Below, piece by piece: positions 36,721-50,680 of a DNA stretch of 64,000 bases. This DNA is from Streblospio benedicti. Taxonomy: Eukaryota; Annelida; Polychaeta; Spionida; Spionidae. Position 1 is the first letter of the stretch. Each line of letters begins with the position of its first letter. The notes beneath the pieces are model-generated. The model was not told where the DNA came from, searched no databases, and was given only the letters and a program-made list of their open reading frames with translations. The stretch covers positions 41,811,590-41,875,589 of the forward strand of contig CM032662.1 in assembly GCA_019095985.1 (NCBI GenBank), in the 5' to 3' direction. A program made the translations under genes and the position numbers.

Positions 36721-39041
36721 TCCTGAGTTTATTTGAGCAGGCGTTAATTATTCCTCATTCAGAGGGTGTCACCCTGGGTGTGGCCTGGCTGAGCAGTCTA
36801 CATTTTAACCGTCTTTTCCAAGCTTTTCCAGTCGTTAGGATCTATTGGATCCATGCCTAAGAGTGCGAAGCACTTATAAAAATCAGGGGCATAATGTATT
36901 GATAAGTGCCCAATTGCGATGGCTCAGTTTTAGGGGTGTCATTTAGTGTCACCAATGAGGCTGAACAAATAGTAAGATAGCCGCAAGAGACCTGAGAAAG
37001 ACATGATTAAATAAAAGATGGGTGTATGCTTTCTCAACCTCATATCTCCTTGTGGACAAAGGGTAAAAAAGGGGTCGTGTAATTCCCACCAACCCCTCCT
37101 CTCCCACAGATGACTCCATGATTGAGACACGCGCCACTGACAGTCTCAGATCACATGTCTGGTTGATGGAAGCAGGAAACGCAAGTCCTGTCTATTTATA
37201 CACGTGATGGACATAATTTGGTTATGAGAGAATCACTCAATACCAACATCCCGACTTGGGTCAGAGGTCAAACGCAAGCAGCTGTGCATGTTTGGTGAGT
37301 GTAATGGTTTGGTGATCATTGTGGCTGTACAGTCCGACCTGAATAGGTTGAACATGGGAGTTACAGACAAGATTGATTCATTAATGCACAGTCTGATCAG
37401 CATAGGTTTAACTTGAAGATATATGATAGACTAAGATTGGTCTGATTTATCTGTCTTGCTAATGAAGAACTTCATGAAACGAGTGTAAAGAAAATCAAGT
37501 TATAATTGCTGCATTATCAGACCAGCTGAACTTGAAATAAGATAGAATAAAGAAACAAAATCAACTTATGCAAAATTCCAACTCATCAGAGGAGTTCATA
37601 CTGTAAAGCATTATGAAAAGTAATGATTATAATCTTGAGTTACCCATAAATTTGAGTTTTCAGTATCCAAGATTAACAGGCATATCTGTATTGTATCTAC
37701 AGTTAGCTAATGTACAGGGCTTCCAGCTTAAGATGCATTCCCTCTGTTTCTAGAGTGATAATAAAACACAACATGAGCTTTATTGCGTAACGCAGTAAGA
37801 TGGAAACAGATACAAAACACTAAAATGCAACACAGATCCATTTCTCTAAATTGGTCCACAGAATTGCTTGACCAGGCCCTAGAAGCTGTTCTAAATAGCA
37901 TCTAGCATTTTCATAAATCTTCTTGTAGTTATTATCTGACATAATATTAAAAATCAATTGTTTTTTCATTTTTGAGTTCTACATTATGATAAGAAAAAGC
38001 TGGGGGTCACGTCGGGGTGTTAGAAGTCAGATGAAAGAAATAACAAAAAAAAAAATGTAGAAAAAAGGAATAATGTATGAAAAACAACAAAATAAAGATG
38101 AATGTTGGAGAAAGGCCAAAGAAAACTGAAACATGGGTTCCAGCGACCACTTATAACTCCCACTCTCCAGCCCCTAACTTCCTCTTTAACACTATTTATC
38201 ACAAACATGAAATTACACCCCATGAGACAATCATGGAGCTCATGAATATGCTCGTGAAGACATTTACTGCACATAAAGGTGTTTGGAGGTGGACAAGTCA
38301 TCGCTCCCATGACGATGACAGTGAGACCATATGATGATCATCGGTGAACCAGTAATATTCAGCTGTATGGTGTACACTGACAGATTCTGTCACCAACACT
38401 GATCCTTGGCAAGATAATGAACATAAATATTGTTAAGTGTGTCGATTTGTTTCTTTTTTTTAATCTTTAATATTTTCAGCTATTTCAGTGGTTTTTTTAC
38501 ACAACGCTGGAGCCCCTTGCTATGTTACATACTGGTGACTACAGCCAATTCATATTTTGCTAGATTAAATTCATAAAACTTTAAAAAACTCTCAAATTGA
38601 GTACATTCAGTCACGTATTTACATTGTACAAATGGTCTTTTCTGGCTTTTTTCTGGAATAGCTAGAAAATAAACAAACATACATATAACAAGCCTCTTGT
38701 ACACAATTTGTTACGCATGTCACATAGTGCACTCAATGAGCCTAGAATGAATACAGCTAGAAAATGCATTTCCAGTTATTTTTGCCTATTCATGCATGTG
38801 CTAGACTTTGTGGCATGTCTTTTTTCTTTTTGCCTAGCTCTTGTCTAGCTCTTAAAATAGCGAGCAAACTGTTTTTTCAGACGTCGCAGATAACGTCCCA
38901 TTGCAACAAACCACTGCATCATAAGTTTCTTGCTGTCAAACAAATGACCATGAAGACAATAGAAATGTTCATGTGAGTGTTTTAAGAGTAATTTTCAAAA
39001 CCTGAATTGATTTGTTGAAGTATTAGTATAAGATTATATAT

Positions 39042-39174
39042 TACAGCAGAGCCTCTAATTAGGACAAGTCCTAATCCTCCATAAAAAGACTGGCAGCAAG
39101 AACTTCAGTAAAGAGACCACATCTCTATTCAGACTACAATAAACAAGGTGGTCTTATTACAGAGGGTCTACTCT
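39042..39174. mobile_element. MITE, GTAGAACCTC family
   Basis: Left end TACAGCAGAGCCTCTAATTA and right part GGTGGTCTTATTACAGAGG with GTCTACT. Confidence 0.65.
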
Positions 39175-40942
39175 AAAGCTCAAAAGCTCCAGGCTCAAGA
39201 GCATGCACATAATTATTTCATTTCCTACACCAAACTATTACAGCTAAACCTTTTCAAAACATCCCAATAATTCCCATGGCGCAAATGACAATCATCAGTT
39301 AAATAGTGTAAACTGGTGGTGAGCTCTAATTTGTCTGTGACAAGCCCATGGTGCTCAGCACATGGTCTAGCTATGCGTGCATCCTGGACATCTGTGTCTA
39401 ATGTCATCATATTTCTACATTCACAGCTGTGTGCCCTTGACATTGTGTGTCTGCATGGATCCAGTGAACACAAGGTACAAAATAAGGATTACTTATAGGC
39501 CCGTGCGCTGGATGATTTTAGCCAGAGACAGCTGATTTCCAAAGCTTCAATTGTACATGCATCCTCCATCTGTGTCTTTCATATCATTTATACATTGGGC
39601 CCAGCTGTCATTGTGGTTTGCGGGAATCTCTTTCACACTCCACACATGCATTGTTTCAATATCTATGGGTTAATCTTTTTCTAATGGAGAAACGTTATTG
39701 AGTTCAGATATATCTTGCAAGTGAGCTCAATAAAAATTCATAATACATAACAACACAATACCGTATCGGTAGTTTAAAAGAATTTACTATCTTGCAAACA
39801 CCAGGATTTTGAAGCAATTTATCTACAATACACTAGTTCTTTCATCATGTTCATGCATTAGAAACTTTTTTTTCCATTTGTCCTTATGCACTTGGTGAGA
39901 AGCTATGTATGTTCCGCTTTTAGCATATAGTCTACCACAGAGCATCTCTGAGCTCCATGCATCTACATCCTATCCTTTGACCACGAGCATGCATGTGATA
40001 ACATTCAGCTAATCTTTACATTCATCAAGCACATAATTAGCCATTCTCAGCCTTGCCTTGAGTGTAACAAATAAGCTATCAGCCCTCTAACTGACCACAC
40101 GCCCACTGACCACCACCTGTCAATCAACACGGTACCCCCTGGTCAGCTCTCCAGTGGTCAGCATAAGGTCAAGCCATCCATAACATCTCTAAGTGATAGG
40201 TCTCATGTATCTGTACAGTGTACCTGCTGTGGTCATATGATGAACTTTTTTTTATATCAAGTAGTACACTGCTTCATCTCCTATTACCTCTTTGAATTCA
40301 TCTTTTTCTGTGTAACTTTTTTCAACGTTTTTTCCCCCCTACTCCATCTTCAACATCAGGGTCTATTATCACTGAATTAACAAGTCCTTCTCTCATACAA
40401 GGCATACAACAAAGGCCTGAACCCTCAATATGTAAAGATATATCATGGCAAAGTACCGATGTGATATGCTATGAATTTGACCTGATTTATATATATTTCA
40501 CTTACAAGGTGTCATGATTCTTACTTTCTCTAGATCTTCACCCATACTTAAAATGTAATCACAGACTTGATTTTAATGATTCAAAAACATTTAGATATAA
40601 GAACGTTTGACAGACTACTGATACATCAAACCAATGCATGTGTACATTGTGAAAGAGATATCTGTTTACCAGCTACGATACATCTTGATGTTCACGGTTT
40701 TCACTACATCATCCTTCACAGCTGCTACTTTCGCACATCGGTTTGATCGACACTTTAACACAAACAATGTCAAGTAAGCTTATAATCAACGTTTTATAAG
40801 CTTCAATCGCCACGGACACAGTGGTTTGCCCCTTTGACATTTTCCGTCTGTATCTGTTCATCATTGGCCGCTGATGGTTTTACCTCATGTGCTACAAAGG
40901 TCACAGCCAATGCTGGTGGAAAACTAGCACCTGATATCAAAT

Positions 40943-41254
40943 GCAGTAGAACCTCTCTATCAAAACTATCCATGTGCTGGTATCAAGTGGTCTCAATAGA
41001 GGTGGTTTCTTCATGGCGGTTCATGACTGTCTCCCTATAGGACTTTGAGAAATTGTCTTATTATAGGGATTGTTTCTTATGGTGTGGTCTGAATTGGATA
41101 TTATTAATTTCATCTATTTCTGTATAACCTTGTATTGAGACAACTTTTATACTGAGATTTTTTGCTGTCCAAATCTCCATAGAGAGACCGTCTCTTCATT
41201 GGTGGTACTTGGGGCCAGCTCCAGAAGCAGGTTTTAAATAGAGGTTATACTGTA
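40943..41254. mobile_element. MITE, GTAGAACCTC family, long version
   Basis: About 312 bp. Left end GCAGTAGAACCTCTCTATC, right end AGAGGTTATACTGTA. The interior has several AGAGGTGGT- and GAGACCGTCTC-type sub-repeats in both orientations. It may be two nested or tandem copies. Confidence 0.7.
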
Positions 41255-42442
41255 CTGGAAAAAGTATTCGTTTCAGAGCTTTAATTCAATTTTACTGTAA
41301 TCAGATCCCTCGCTATATTTATGAACATACAAACAGATGATACAATATTCATTTATCAACCAACTCTATAATCGGTCATACAATAACATTCAAAGGTACC
41401 TATCTCTGCATGAAATATGCATTGAAAAAGGAAGGAGTCAGCAGGAAAGCAAATCGGAATTGATATGTGATATGATGCAATGATTGATACATACCCGTTG
41501 CCCATCTTGTCTGCTGAAATCCAAATGCTCTCACAACATGTGCATGTTAGTATCCTCTAGCTCCAGTGTATCCATCATATAAGAAAAGTCTGTCTAAGTG
41601 TTCTTAAATCATCAATGTCTATTGAATTAATCACATACAAATTCACGCCAACGTTTTGTTTGTTCTTCATACAATCCAAAGCAGTTTTAGTTCACATATT
41701 TATATTCCATTTACCAATCAAAAGTTACTAGTTAAAGTCAACTGTCACTTTATTAGGAATTTTTTAATTTCGAAAATGCTCGTGTATGTAAGAATACAAA
41801 AAAGTAAAGCTGTGAAAAAGAACGTGCACCTAATTTTACTCATGAAATCTTTAAAAAAAAACATGAAATTTCGGTAAGGTTCCCAGCATTTCAGAAAAAG
41901 ACTGATGAGTATGGTTGATATTATTACCACAAGGAAGCAATTACTATTAAAGAGGTAAAAAACTAATTTTCTGACTTGCAAAGATGGATAGAAAAAGGTG
42001 GCTTGATGGATGCCTTCAAATATTTATCCAATTACAAGAAAATCAACCGAAAACCATAATCTGTCAAGCACCAGAAATCTGTGGATCTTATGTCCGTGTG
42101 TTCAGTAGGGACCACACCAGTTTAACTTAAACTTGAAGAGAATGAATGAAAAATTCAAATTATCTTATATTCTTAGTTATCAGTAATTAATTGACAGGTA
42201 AAAAATGGTAAATTTATTTACTTATGTTTTAAACCAACTTAAACAGTAGAGATCAAAATGAGAGAATAAGTTTATCATGAAATAATGGTAAAGTAACACG
42301 AAGTGAAAGTGTCATTTTCCTCGAGTTATCCATAAATTTGAGTTATCAGAGTTTGAGATTAATGAGTCCGATTGCATTTCATTTGATGTGAATTTATGGC
42401 TTGAATTACGGTTAGGATCTTCTCAGCTCAAGATATATAGAA

Positions 42443-42624
42443 TCAGTAGAACCTCTCTAAAGTATATTAATTAAGACCAAACAAGGTGTCTACCCTCAAG
42501 TATTCTTAATAGAGAGGTGGTCTTTTTTATGTAGGTTCATAGTGGGCTTTTTTATAATTATAGACTTTGGACCATGAATGGTCCATTATAAAGGCGGTCT
42601 TAATTATAGGTTCGTTGTACTGTA
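42443..42624. mobile_element. MITE, GTAGAACCTC family
   Basis: About 182 bp. Left end TCAGTAGAACCTCTCTAA, inner AGAGAGGTGGTCTTTT, right end GTTGTACTGTA. The length equals the 24826 copy. Confidence 0.7.
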
Positions 42625-45600
42625 CTTCATTTGTGACATCTGAATTAATGGCTTGAATTACAGTTAGAATCTTCTCAGCTCAACAAATATAGAAAGATGA
42701 GAGAACATGGCTTGAATTAATTCAACTTAAAATACGAAATCTGTCAAATACCAGATTAGTGTAGCATAAAATATTTGTTCAAATGTCAGAGTACAAATTA
42801 TATGAGTAAAACGTGAGACAGAAAGTAATTGCTAGGAAAATCTATTTTCAGCCCAATCAAAAGATAAACTAATTGGTCATTGCGCAAATGAATGACCAGA
42901 AGGATATCGTAACATATAATAACTATGTGAACAGGTCCCACAGTAATGTAAATTTAATTCACACTAGGACCATTAACAGCAGGTTACATACTGTAAATCT
43001 AACTTCATATTGTACATACTCCCAAATTTACTTCCCAAATACTGATTTATCGCAGCTATTGTCAAATATCACATACCTACATTGTCTAGAATCATAAAAT
43101 CCGAAAAATCATGATAAAAGTTTACATCAAAGATGCTGCCAACTTTCTGCCATGAGAGAGAAATTATAAAACTTTGGCATCTCTAGTGTAAATTCTCTAA
43201 CCTCTCTCTATCTGCCATCTTATTGTGCTGGAAATTCGCTTTGGCTTCTAGATATAAAAGATTTATCTTACTATTTAGCTAGCTTCAACTGGTTTTCTAT
43301 TTTTAAAATGAAATCTTAGTACAAGAAAAGAAATGAATAGGTTATCTTCTCAGAGATTTTCTTTTGTTGAACTAAATAAATGGAAAAAAATATTTGGGTA
43401 GTTTAGTAGCTTTAGTATGGACTGTGCTAAATGTATTGTAGATAATAGTTAATCTTAGTGTGTTTCCCTGCATAAGATATGTCACTCGATGGACTCAAAT
43501 TCATAACCACGAGGTCATGTAGACTTATAACAACAATACCCCAACCCCTCTGCCTACCATTTACTTGTGAGGGGTCTTGTGCAAATGACTCACACCAAAC
43601 TGAATCAAACTTTGCACTACTGATGTGATGTGAACGTACCCCTGGTAAAGCACGATGTGCAAAACTGTACACTTATGCTATCACCCAAGCGGGACACCCA
43701 ACTTGGGTTATGGCTTTATATTGGGTCAAAAAATAAGTGACGTATGCCTGTATCTCTTTTGAAGACTTTTTAATGTGATGTCTATGTGGCGGAAATATGG
43801 GTGTGTCTCATGTTCACAGACAGCTGAGACTGGGATATTGAAATTTGTCACTTTTACAGTCCAAAGTGGCTCCAAAAACGGCCGGGTCGCTGTGTTGCTT
43901 ATAGCAAATATAAAGTTCTTGTGTTGGTGAACAAGTTTCTGTTTCACATCACTTTCTCCTGTTTCATTCCATGAGGCAGAAAGTCGTTAACAATATACAG
44001 ACACAGCGGACTGATAATGCAGACAATATGCACAGACAGACTGAGCAAAAATAACCAATCAAAGGGCCAGTTCGAGGGTCATTCTGTGAAATAAACAGGA
44101 AGTTCTTTAGAAATTCCGAAGAAATTGCTGAGTAATTGTGTGGGACATATATGACTGTAGTTTTCAACTACTGAGAGCTTACAAAATGTGGTCTTGATAG
44201 ATTGACTAACTACTTCATGTGATGTCGTTACTGGACATTAGCACTGTCTCGCTGATGAAGCCATCTTGTTACGATGGGGAAATTTTTGACTCAAAGTTAG
44301 CAGTGATTGTCAGTCAGTCTCAAATGTTACAGCAGAATCAGTCATGATAATTTGGCACAATCCTCATCTAACCTACTTAAAATCATACTTCATAGACATG
44401 TGCATATTCGCCTTTTACATATAAATTGATAAGGATTAATTGGCACGTTGTGTTGTAACAGGGATGTCTTTAAAAATGGTTGAAGAATTTTTACCCCCAT
44501 ACTCATATATTTTGGGCTTATTATTCAATTAACATGTTATTGCATAGAGATGATGTAAAAGAGAAGGCACAATGCTCCCCCTACCCTCATATATTATTTC
44601 TACAAGCCTATCATAACTACTGCGCAATCAAGCTTCTAGGCTAAACCCTCATGATGGTAAGACTGGGGCTTAAAATAGTACATATCAACCTGGCACAATA
44701 ATCTGATTGTACAGACAAGCTGAGAGTAATAGGGTTAAAGATGTTCTCAGTGTGTTTGAGAATACGAAAAGCTCAAGATAATGGGTTTGTTTATAGAGAA
44801 AATGGAGAACAAACATTTTGTGAAGAATTAATGTAAATATGTATTCTTTTGAATTGTCTTTGCATATTAACTTTTTAATAAACATTTTATTGCTAAAATA
44901 CAACATAACTTATTTTTTTTTCATTATAATTATATAATGTATTATTATGAGCATGTTTTAATTGCCAAAACAGGTACTTGAAAGGTGTAGGTGTATTTTT
45001 CAGGTTTCTAATTTAAAATAAATAGAAATAAAGATACATACATTATGTTACTGTACATATATAATCATTTAAAAAAAGAAACGCTAAAATTGAAAAATTG
45101 AAAGATTTCATTGCGTCAAGGATTTATAAGCCAGAAAGTTATTGTAAATACGCAATGATTTCATGTATATAGCAGATATTGATGGCTCACAAGAGGAACC
45201 GCAAAACCACTTCATAAACACATAAAATAAGCAAGTGCAAGAAGATAAGATTTTGTAAACAATTCATCGAATCACTTGCAGCCATAATAAGCAAAGATTC
45301 TTTGCAATGACTATTTTGAATATTTTGATCAGAATGCTCTTTTTCAAACAACACTACAGATCAAAGCAGGTGATAAATAGTTAATGCACAGATTTCTCTC
45401 CTTTTAAAAAATCTTTATAATACATAGATTACTTGGAACCTACATGTTATACAGATACAAGGTACTCGAGTGAAAGCTAATGTGAGTGATGAGCACAAAA
45501 TGGTATGGTAGCAAGCGTTGTATGCTCCCAGTGAAGATGATAAAGGTGTAGTAACCAAGAATCCGAATGACCTGGAGTAAATAATTAAGACTGAGGGTAT

Positions 45601-46858
45601 TGATTGTAGAATTTGAAAACTCATAGATTTACCCACATTTATATTGTTTGAAAACAGCCACTGACAATGTTAGTAAACTGTTGTTTTTGTTGTTGTTGTT
45701 GTCAATAGACGTTCGCTTGATTCTGATTAGATAATGTTCAATACCATCACAGTAAATTTGAGCTTATTTTATTTTTTAAGGCTGGCATGAATCAACAACT
45801 TACCAGCCACAGAATGGTTAATCAATGATGCATGAACATAAAAAAAATATATATATATATATAACAGGTTAAAACATACTTGTGTAAGAACATTGTTATA
45901 TTCAATCCACATTTTCATAAAACTGTCAGAATTTTCAATCATATCAGCATGAATTATCTGATGGGCTGATGAGTGAAAGGTGCAAAATGAACCCACAAAA
46001 CTGCACCTGAATTGGATTTGGAGCAAGACGATACGGTTTTAAGCAAGATAAAATCACAACCAGTTGGTTTTACCTTTTTATCATCTAAAATTGCCAAAGT
46101 TGTTATTAATGCTCAATTAAAAATAAAATACGTGAATCATACATGATTATAGAATATTAAATACTGACCAAATGATAAGCATTTAACAAAATGAAACAGA
46201 CTTTTAGTTAAAAAAAAGTTCAAATTTACCATGATGACCTGAAAAATTGTCAAAATGTAGGAATGCGCTTCTACGTTTGCATTGGAGATGTGTGCATTAT
46301 TATATAAAGGTTGCTAAACATTTCAGGATATGACAATCAGTACTGAATAGTCCTATTACAGAAGCAATCGACAAAACAAGAAAAGACTATGGACCAATTT
46401 CTTGCATGTTTTTTTCTACATACGACTCTGTCCCCATCACAGTAAAGATCTTAAATATGTACATGTAGCGTATGTCGCGAAACAATCACAATGCACTGTT
46501 TGTTGCATATAAATCCACATAATAGCATGTTTTCAACTTCATGGTCTCTGCATAAAGAGCCTCTTTATGATCTCAATATGGCAGATGCATGAAATTATAC
46601 AAGCACAAGAAAAGAGAAAGCAATCAATCCTACAATAGAGTCTATATACAAACAATTCAACCAATATCAATTTAAAACTAATTGAAGCGTTGTTTTTCTA
46701 GTTTTCATTGTGACAGAACAGAGAAATGAATGTGTTCACATAATAGGACGCTGAAAAACTTGAGAATAGAGACCTAGCAAGATTAACTAAAAGATGAAAG
46801 AGGACTGAAAAAAGTTGACCGAATATAGAAGTCTACCAGTTGATAGAAATATAAACTG

Positions 46859-46876
46859 AAAAAAAAAAAAAAAAAA
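46859..46876. repeat. Poly(A) run
   Basis: An 18-base A run with no retroposon recognised next to it. Confidence 0.85.
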
Positions 46877-47917
46877 GGATAGAGAGGTGATCATATCAGA
46901 AGGTAGTTATTCAATAGATGATTTTTACTACTAAGAAAATTGCTATTAATTCAAGAAAGCTGACAGCAGACCATGGACAGACGTGATGAGCAAATATTCA
47001 ACTATGAATGATGAGATCATGTGTGCTGACAATGCTATGTGTGCAATGCTTCTCTTTTTGTCTCTTTGTAATACAAAATTAAGTAGAATACGTATTAGAA
47101 ATTGCCACAGTAAAGACACTGAATTATTACTGGTACAATACTAGAGTTAGCAATGGCAACATCTGAATTTTTAGAACCGAATGATTTATAAGTTACATGA
47201 AATGAGAAGTTAACAAAACAAACATGTTCTCATCAAATCAGATGGTGAAAAAGTTGTCTTATTACACTGTAAATTATAGTTTGTAACATTAATTTGCATG
47301 GGATGTTTCATCTTCATTGTAAATACCAAAATCTGTATTTAAAAATCTAAGAAGGATATCAATCACATGGTATCATTAATGTAGATACTCATATCATTAT
47401 ATGCATGTTTCATAGTTTCATCAATCCTTTGACAATAGTATATAGTTTGACAATTACGACTATTACAACTGAATTGTTAAATCAAATGTGCCATTCATTA
47501 TTTTTAACATATTAATATTCCATGTATCCAAAACGAAAATGAAAACTGTAACTAAACATTTTGAGTAATTTCTTATTATATTGAGCCAAAATTTGTTTCT
47601 TAGTAATTACTCTTTTTAGCAAGGCTAAGAAACTTAAAAAGTGATCAAATTATATCCAAATATGAACATACACAGTACACACAACTCTCATCAAATCCAA
47701 ATTGAGAATCCATACAATAAATAAAGTTTGTCATAAAACTTTTCACGAAAACAAACTCACTTTGCGTTACACCAACAAACAAATAAAATAAAAGTTATCA
47801 AACTTTTCTCAACTTGAAAATCTTAACAGATATCCTCACATAAGAAAACAACAAGTATCAATATCCATAATAAACATGAGCGTTTTTCATGAACTTTGCT
47901 CGTTATTTTGAGCCACC

Positions 47918-48013
47918 ACAGCAGCCATCTTGTGCTGGAGCGGAACTTTCTCCAGGCCTGTGCGTCTCTCAGATGGAGATGGCAAAGTTTGTGAGCAGAC
48001 GAAAGAGGATCAG
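47918..48013 (+). promoter_or_regulatory. Possible promoter and first exon (YY1-like site)
   Basis: CAGCAGCCATCTTGTGCTGG at 47921 is a reverse YY1-type core (AAGATGGC on the minus strand), often found at animal transcription starts. On the plus strand, ATG at 47973 reads MEMAKFVSRRKRIR and runs into a good donor, CAG|GTGAAA, at 48013/48014. I could not find the next exon. The minus strand also offers ATG in the YY1 core, but with only a 13-residue ORF. It is also possible that this is the 5' end of the large minus-strand gene. Confidence 0.3.
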
Positions 48014-48294
48014 GTGAAAATAACTCAGCTCAGTAGTTGGTGGCCTCACTCATTAGTTAGTAGCCTCGCGGGACTCTTTGGACCAGTTAATTATCATGGT
48101 TATAGCTGTTATCCTTTGAAAATGTAAGAATTTATGGTGAACAATCCATGGTATGAACATTTGAGGCTCTTGTATGCTAGGTTCAGAGTCCACAGTTTAC
48201 ACTACGTTTCAGACGACTTTATATTTACACCAGATCATTAGCACATTTGACACTATTTATTCCATTTTATACTCCCTGAAGAGTATATTGTACA

Positions 48295-48586
48295 TACCGT
48301 ATTCATTCTAATAAGCGCACAGTGCGCTTACAAAAACAAATTTCAGCAAAAAAAAAAATAATTATAAGCGCACCCCTTTGATACCACAGAACATTATAAT
48401 ACAACGCGCCCGGATAGTTATGTGGTAATCCGAATATGGAATAATACCAGCGTGTTATGGTCTTACAATATGGCGCCGTAGGTGAAATCTTTGCCAAAAA
48501 AGAGCAAGATTTTTATAATATTTCATCTGCATAAACAGGGGGGTGCACTTAATGGGGCAGGTACGGTTATAAGAACGAATATGGTA
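48295..48586. mobile_element. 292-bp MITE with TACCGTATTC ends
   Basis: Left end TACCGTATTCATTCTAATAA, right end TTATAAGAACGAATATGGTA, inverted with few differences. Internal AAGCGCAC repeats and a GC-rich palindromic centre (GCGCCCGG, ATGGCGCCGTA). It has no coding capacity and is non-autonomous. Confidence 0.75.
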
Positions 48587-50680
48587 GCTGTTTTTTATAT
48601 GGGTCACAGTGACCAGTAAAGCCTGACTTGTATTTATTCAATGCGTAGTATAAGAAACAACGCAATCATTAAACAAGTGTCAGACAGTCTCAAATATTGA
48701 AGCTGTATCAGCCATGGTATTGTAACTATTGTTACTAAGAATATTGCCTTATCACAGAAGTCTTATTAAAAGTTTGTATCATCTTTTCTCCCATGTATTC
48801 TTCATCTACTACCGCACTATAAAAATTCGAAAATGAATATTCGGACTGTTTGACTGGGGCTTTAAGTAGTTGTTCACAACATTTAGCTGGGTATGATGTA
48901 AGAATGAGTGATTAAACTACAGAAACTATATTGCATCTGGTTCTACCAGATGAGGGTCCCAAGTGTGTTAGGAAAAAAACCTACACAGACCATCAGAGAA
49001 TACTGGGTGGGAGGGTGGAGTTGCAAAACCAGGAATGTAAAAACCTCTTTAATGATCTCATTAATGCAATTTCACAAAAACTGCTACAGGGTAACAATCT
49101 ACACTAGACTTAAGATTAGTGAAAAATATTTATTTACAAAAATTGAATACTCAACAAATTGTATAAAATAGATGTTATTATTAAAACATGTTGAAGAATA
49201 ATAGTGAAAATCATGATTCCAAATGAAGTTTATTTTTGATACCAATTGAAGAATATTTTTAAAGCTCTGGACATATTTTGTTTGACTATGTAATGAGAAA
49301 TACCGGTAATTGACATTTGAATATTTTGATCAGAAGCTTCAACTTGCTTCATTGATGAAAAATAAAAATTTAAAGATTTTGATAAAAATCAGTGAATATT
49401 CATTGTTTAATCATCAACAGTCCATGTCCTAGTTAATTCAATATGCATCAGAGATTTCACATGAACTCCTTTGGGAGTATTCAGTGCTGTAAGTTAACAT
49501 TGAAACAAATTAGGATCTCACTAAAAACCATTGTCTTTCAATTACTTGTTAGAAGATTTACGGACCATGGTCTGTGCGTGATTATAAATCAGCTTTGAAC
49601 TTGTAACGATTATTGCAGATTTATTACTTTTGCAGCATGAACGGAATGTGGCAGAACTAAAACATTTTCTTGAACCAACCTATCAGTGATAACAGCATGG
49701 ACATGCTCCACAATGAAATCAATTACATGTACTTATTAAGTCACAATTGCACTCATTTAACTCGAATATGGAATAAATAAAAAAATGTAAGTTATCTGAG
49801 ATAAGATTATTTTAATATTAATCATCATGAAGGGAAAATGCCATTTGCTCTAGCTGTTCATAAATTAAAGTTCAAGTCAACGGACACGCAAGTTGTAACA
49901 TTGAATTGTTGTTTCAAATTTTAGATGATTGATACATCTCAAACCAATGCCCGGTAAACAATGATTTGAGGAGAGATACCTATAAAAATTCTTTATGAAA
50001 TGATTCCTGGCATTTTGCGGAGGATTCAACAATCTCTCTGCATGAAAGAATAAAATCCAGCAGTCATTATATTAGTGCAATCATATAAAGTGACCACTTT
50101 ACAGCAATAAAAATATACAGAATTGAGTCTATATATATAACAAAACTGAAGTTATGTGTTTATTAGAAGAAAGCGTCCCATAAAAAAGGTGAGCAAAATC
50201 TACAAGGTAAGATAAGCTTCATTTCACAAGTCGTTTTATTGGCTTTGGACTATGACGTGATGAATTGACGTTTTCTGGTTTAAATACAGCAAAGATAATG
50301 TAACCTTGATCTTTTCTAAGGCATTTATTATGCCAGATAAAATGTTTTTGAAAGTTCTAAAAATTCCACTTCTCCAACAAGACAAATGAGTAGGTAGGTG
50401 GAACACTGTATAGTTCAAATTGTAACCTCACCATACATTGCATACAAAGCAAATTGTTTGGATCGCAACTATGCTAAGGGCACGGGCGTTTTCATTTCAT
50501 CATGTAAACTTCACTTTACTAGGCATAGTAGATCCTAATGTTGGAGAGGACGGTTGAGATGTAGACTGGGCAGCCAGTCCACATCTTCTGAATGAGAAAT
50601 AATTAGGGCTGCCCACATAAATTTAGGGTTTGAAGGATTGACTGAATGATTGATTGATTGAGTTTTCAACAAGATATTTG

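Larger units (their letters stand above)
28493..47890. other. 19-kb stretch with no supported gene
   Basis: AT-rich DNA without convincing exons on either strand. It is probably the 5' intron or upstream region of the large minus-strand gene plus intergenic DNA. MITE copies lie at about 32221-32434, 35524-35682, 39042-39174, 40943-41254 and 42443-42624, and a CTCAAGTT-type repeat at about 35970-36130, 37500-37690 and 42114-42420. Confidence 0.6.

Noticed and set aside
37081-37200. Pyrimidine tract plus CAG followed by a frame reading DSMIETRATDSLRSHVW (plus strand)
   Set aside because: A good acceptor but no convincing donor and no neighbouring exon. Not enough to call.
38020-38334. Overlapping 85-96 codon frames on both strands
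   Set aside because: Unbiased composition, a poly(A)/poly(T) run at one end and no support from neighbours.
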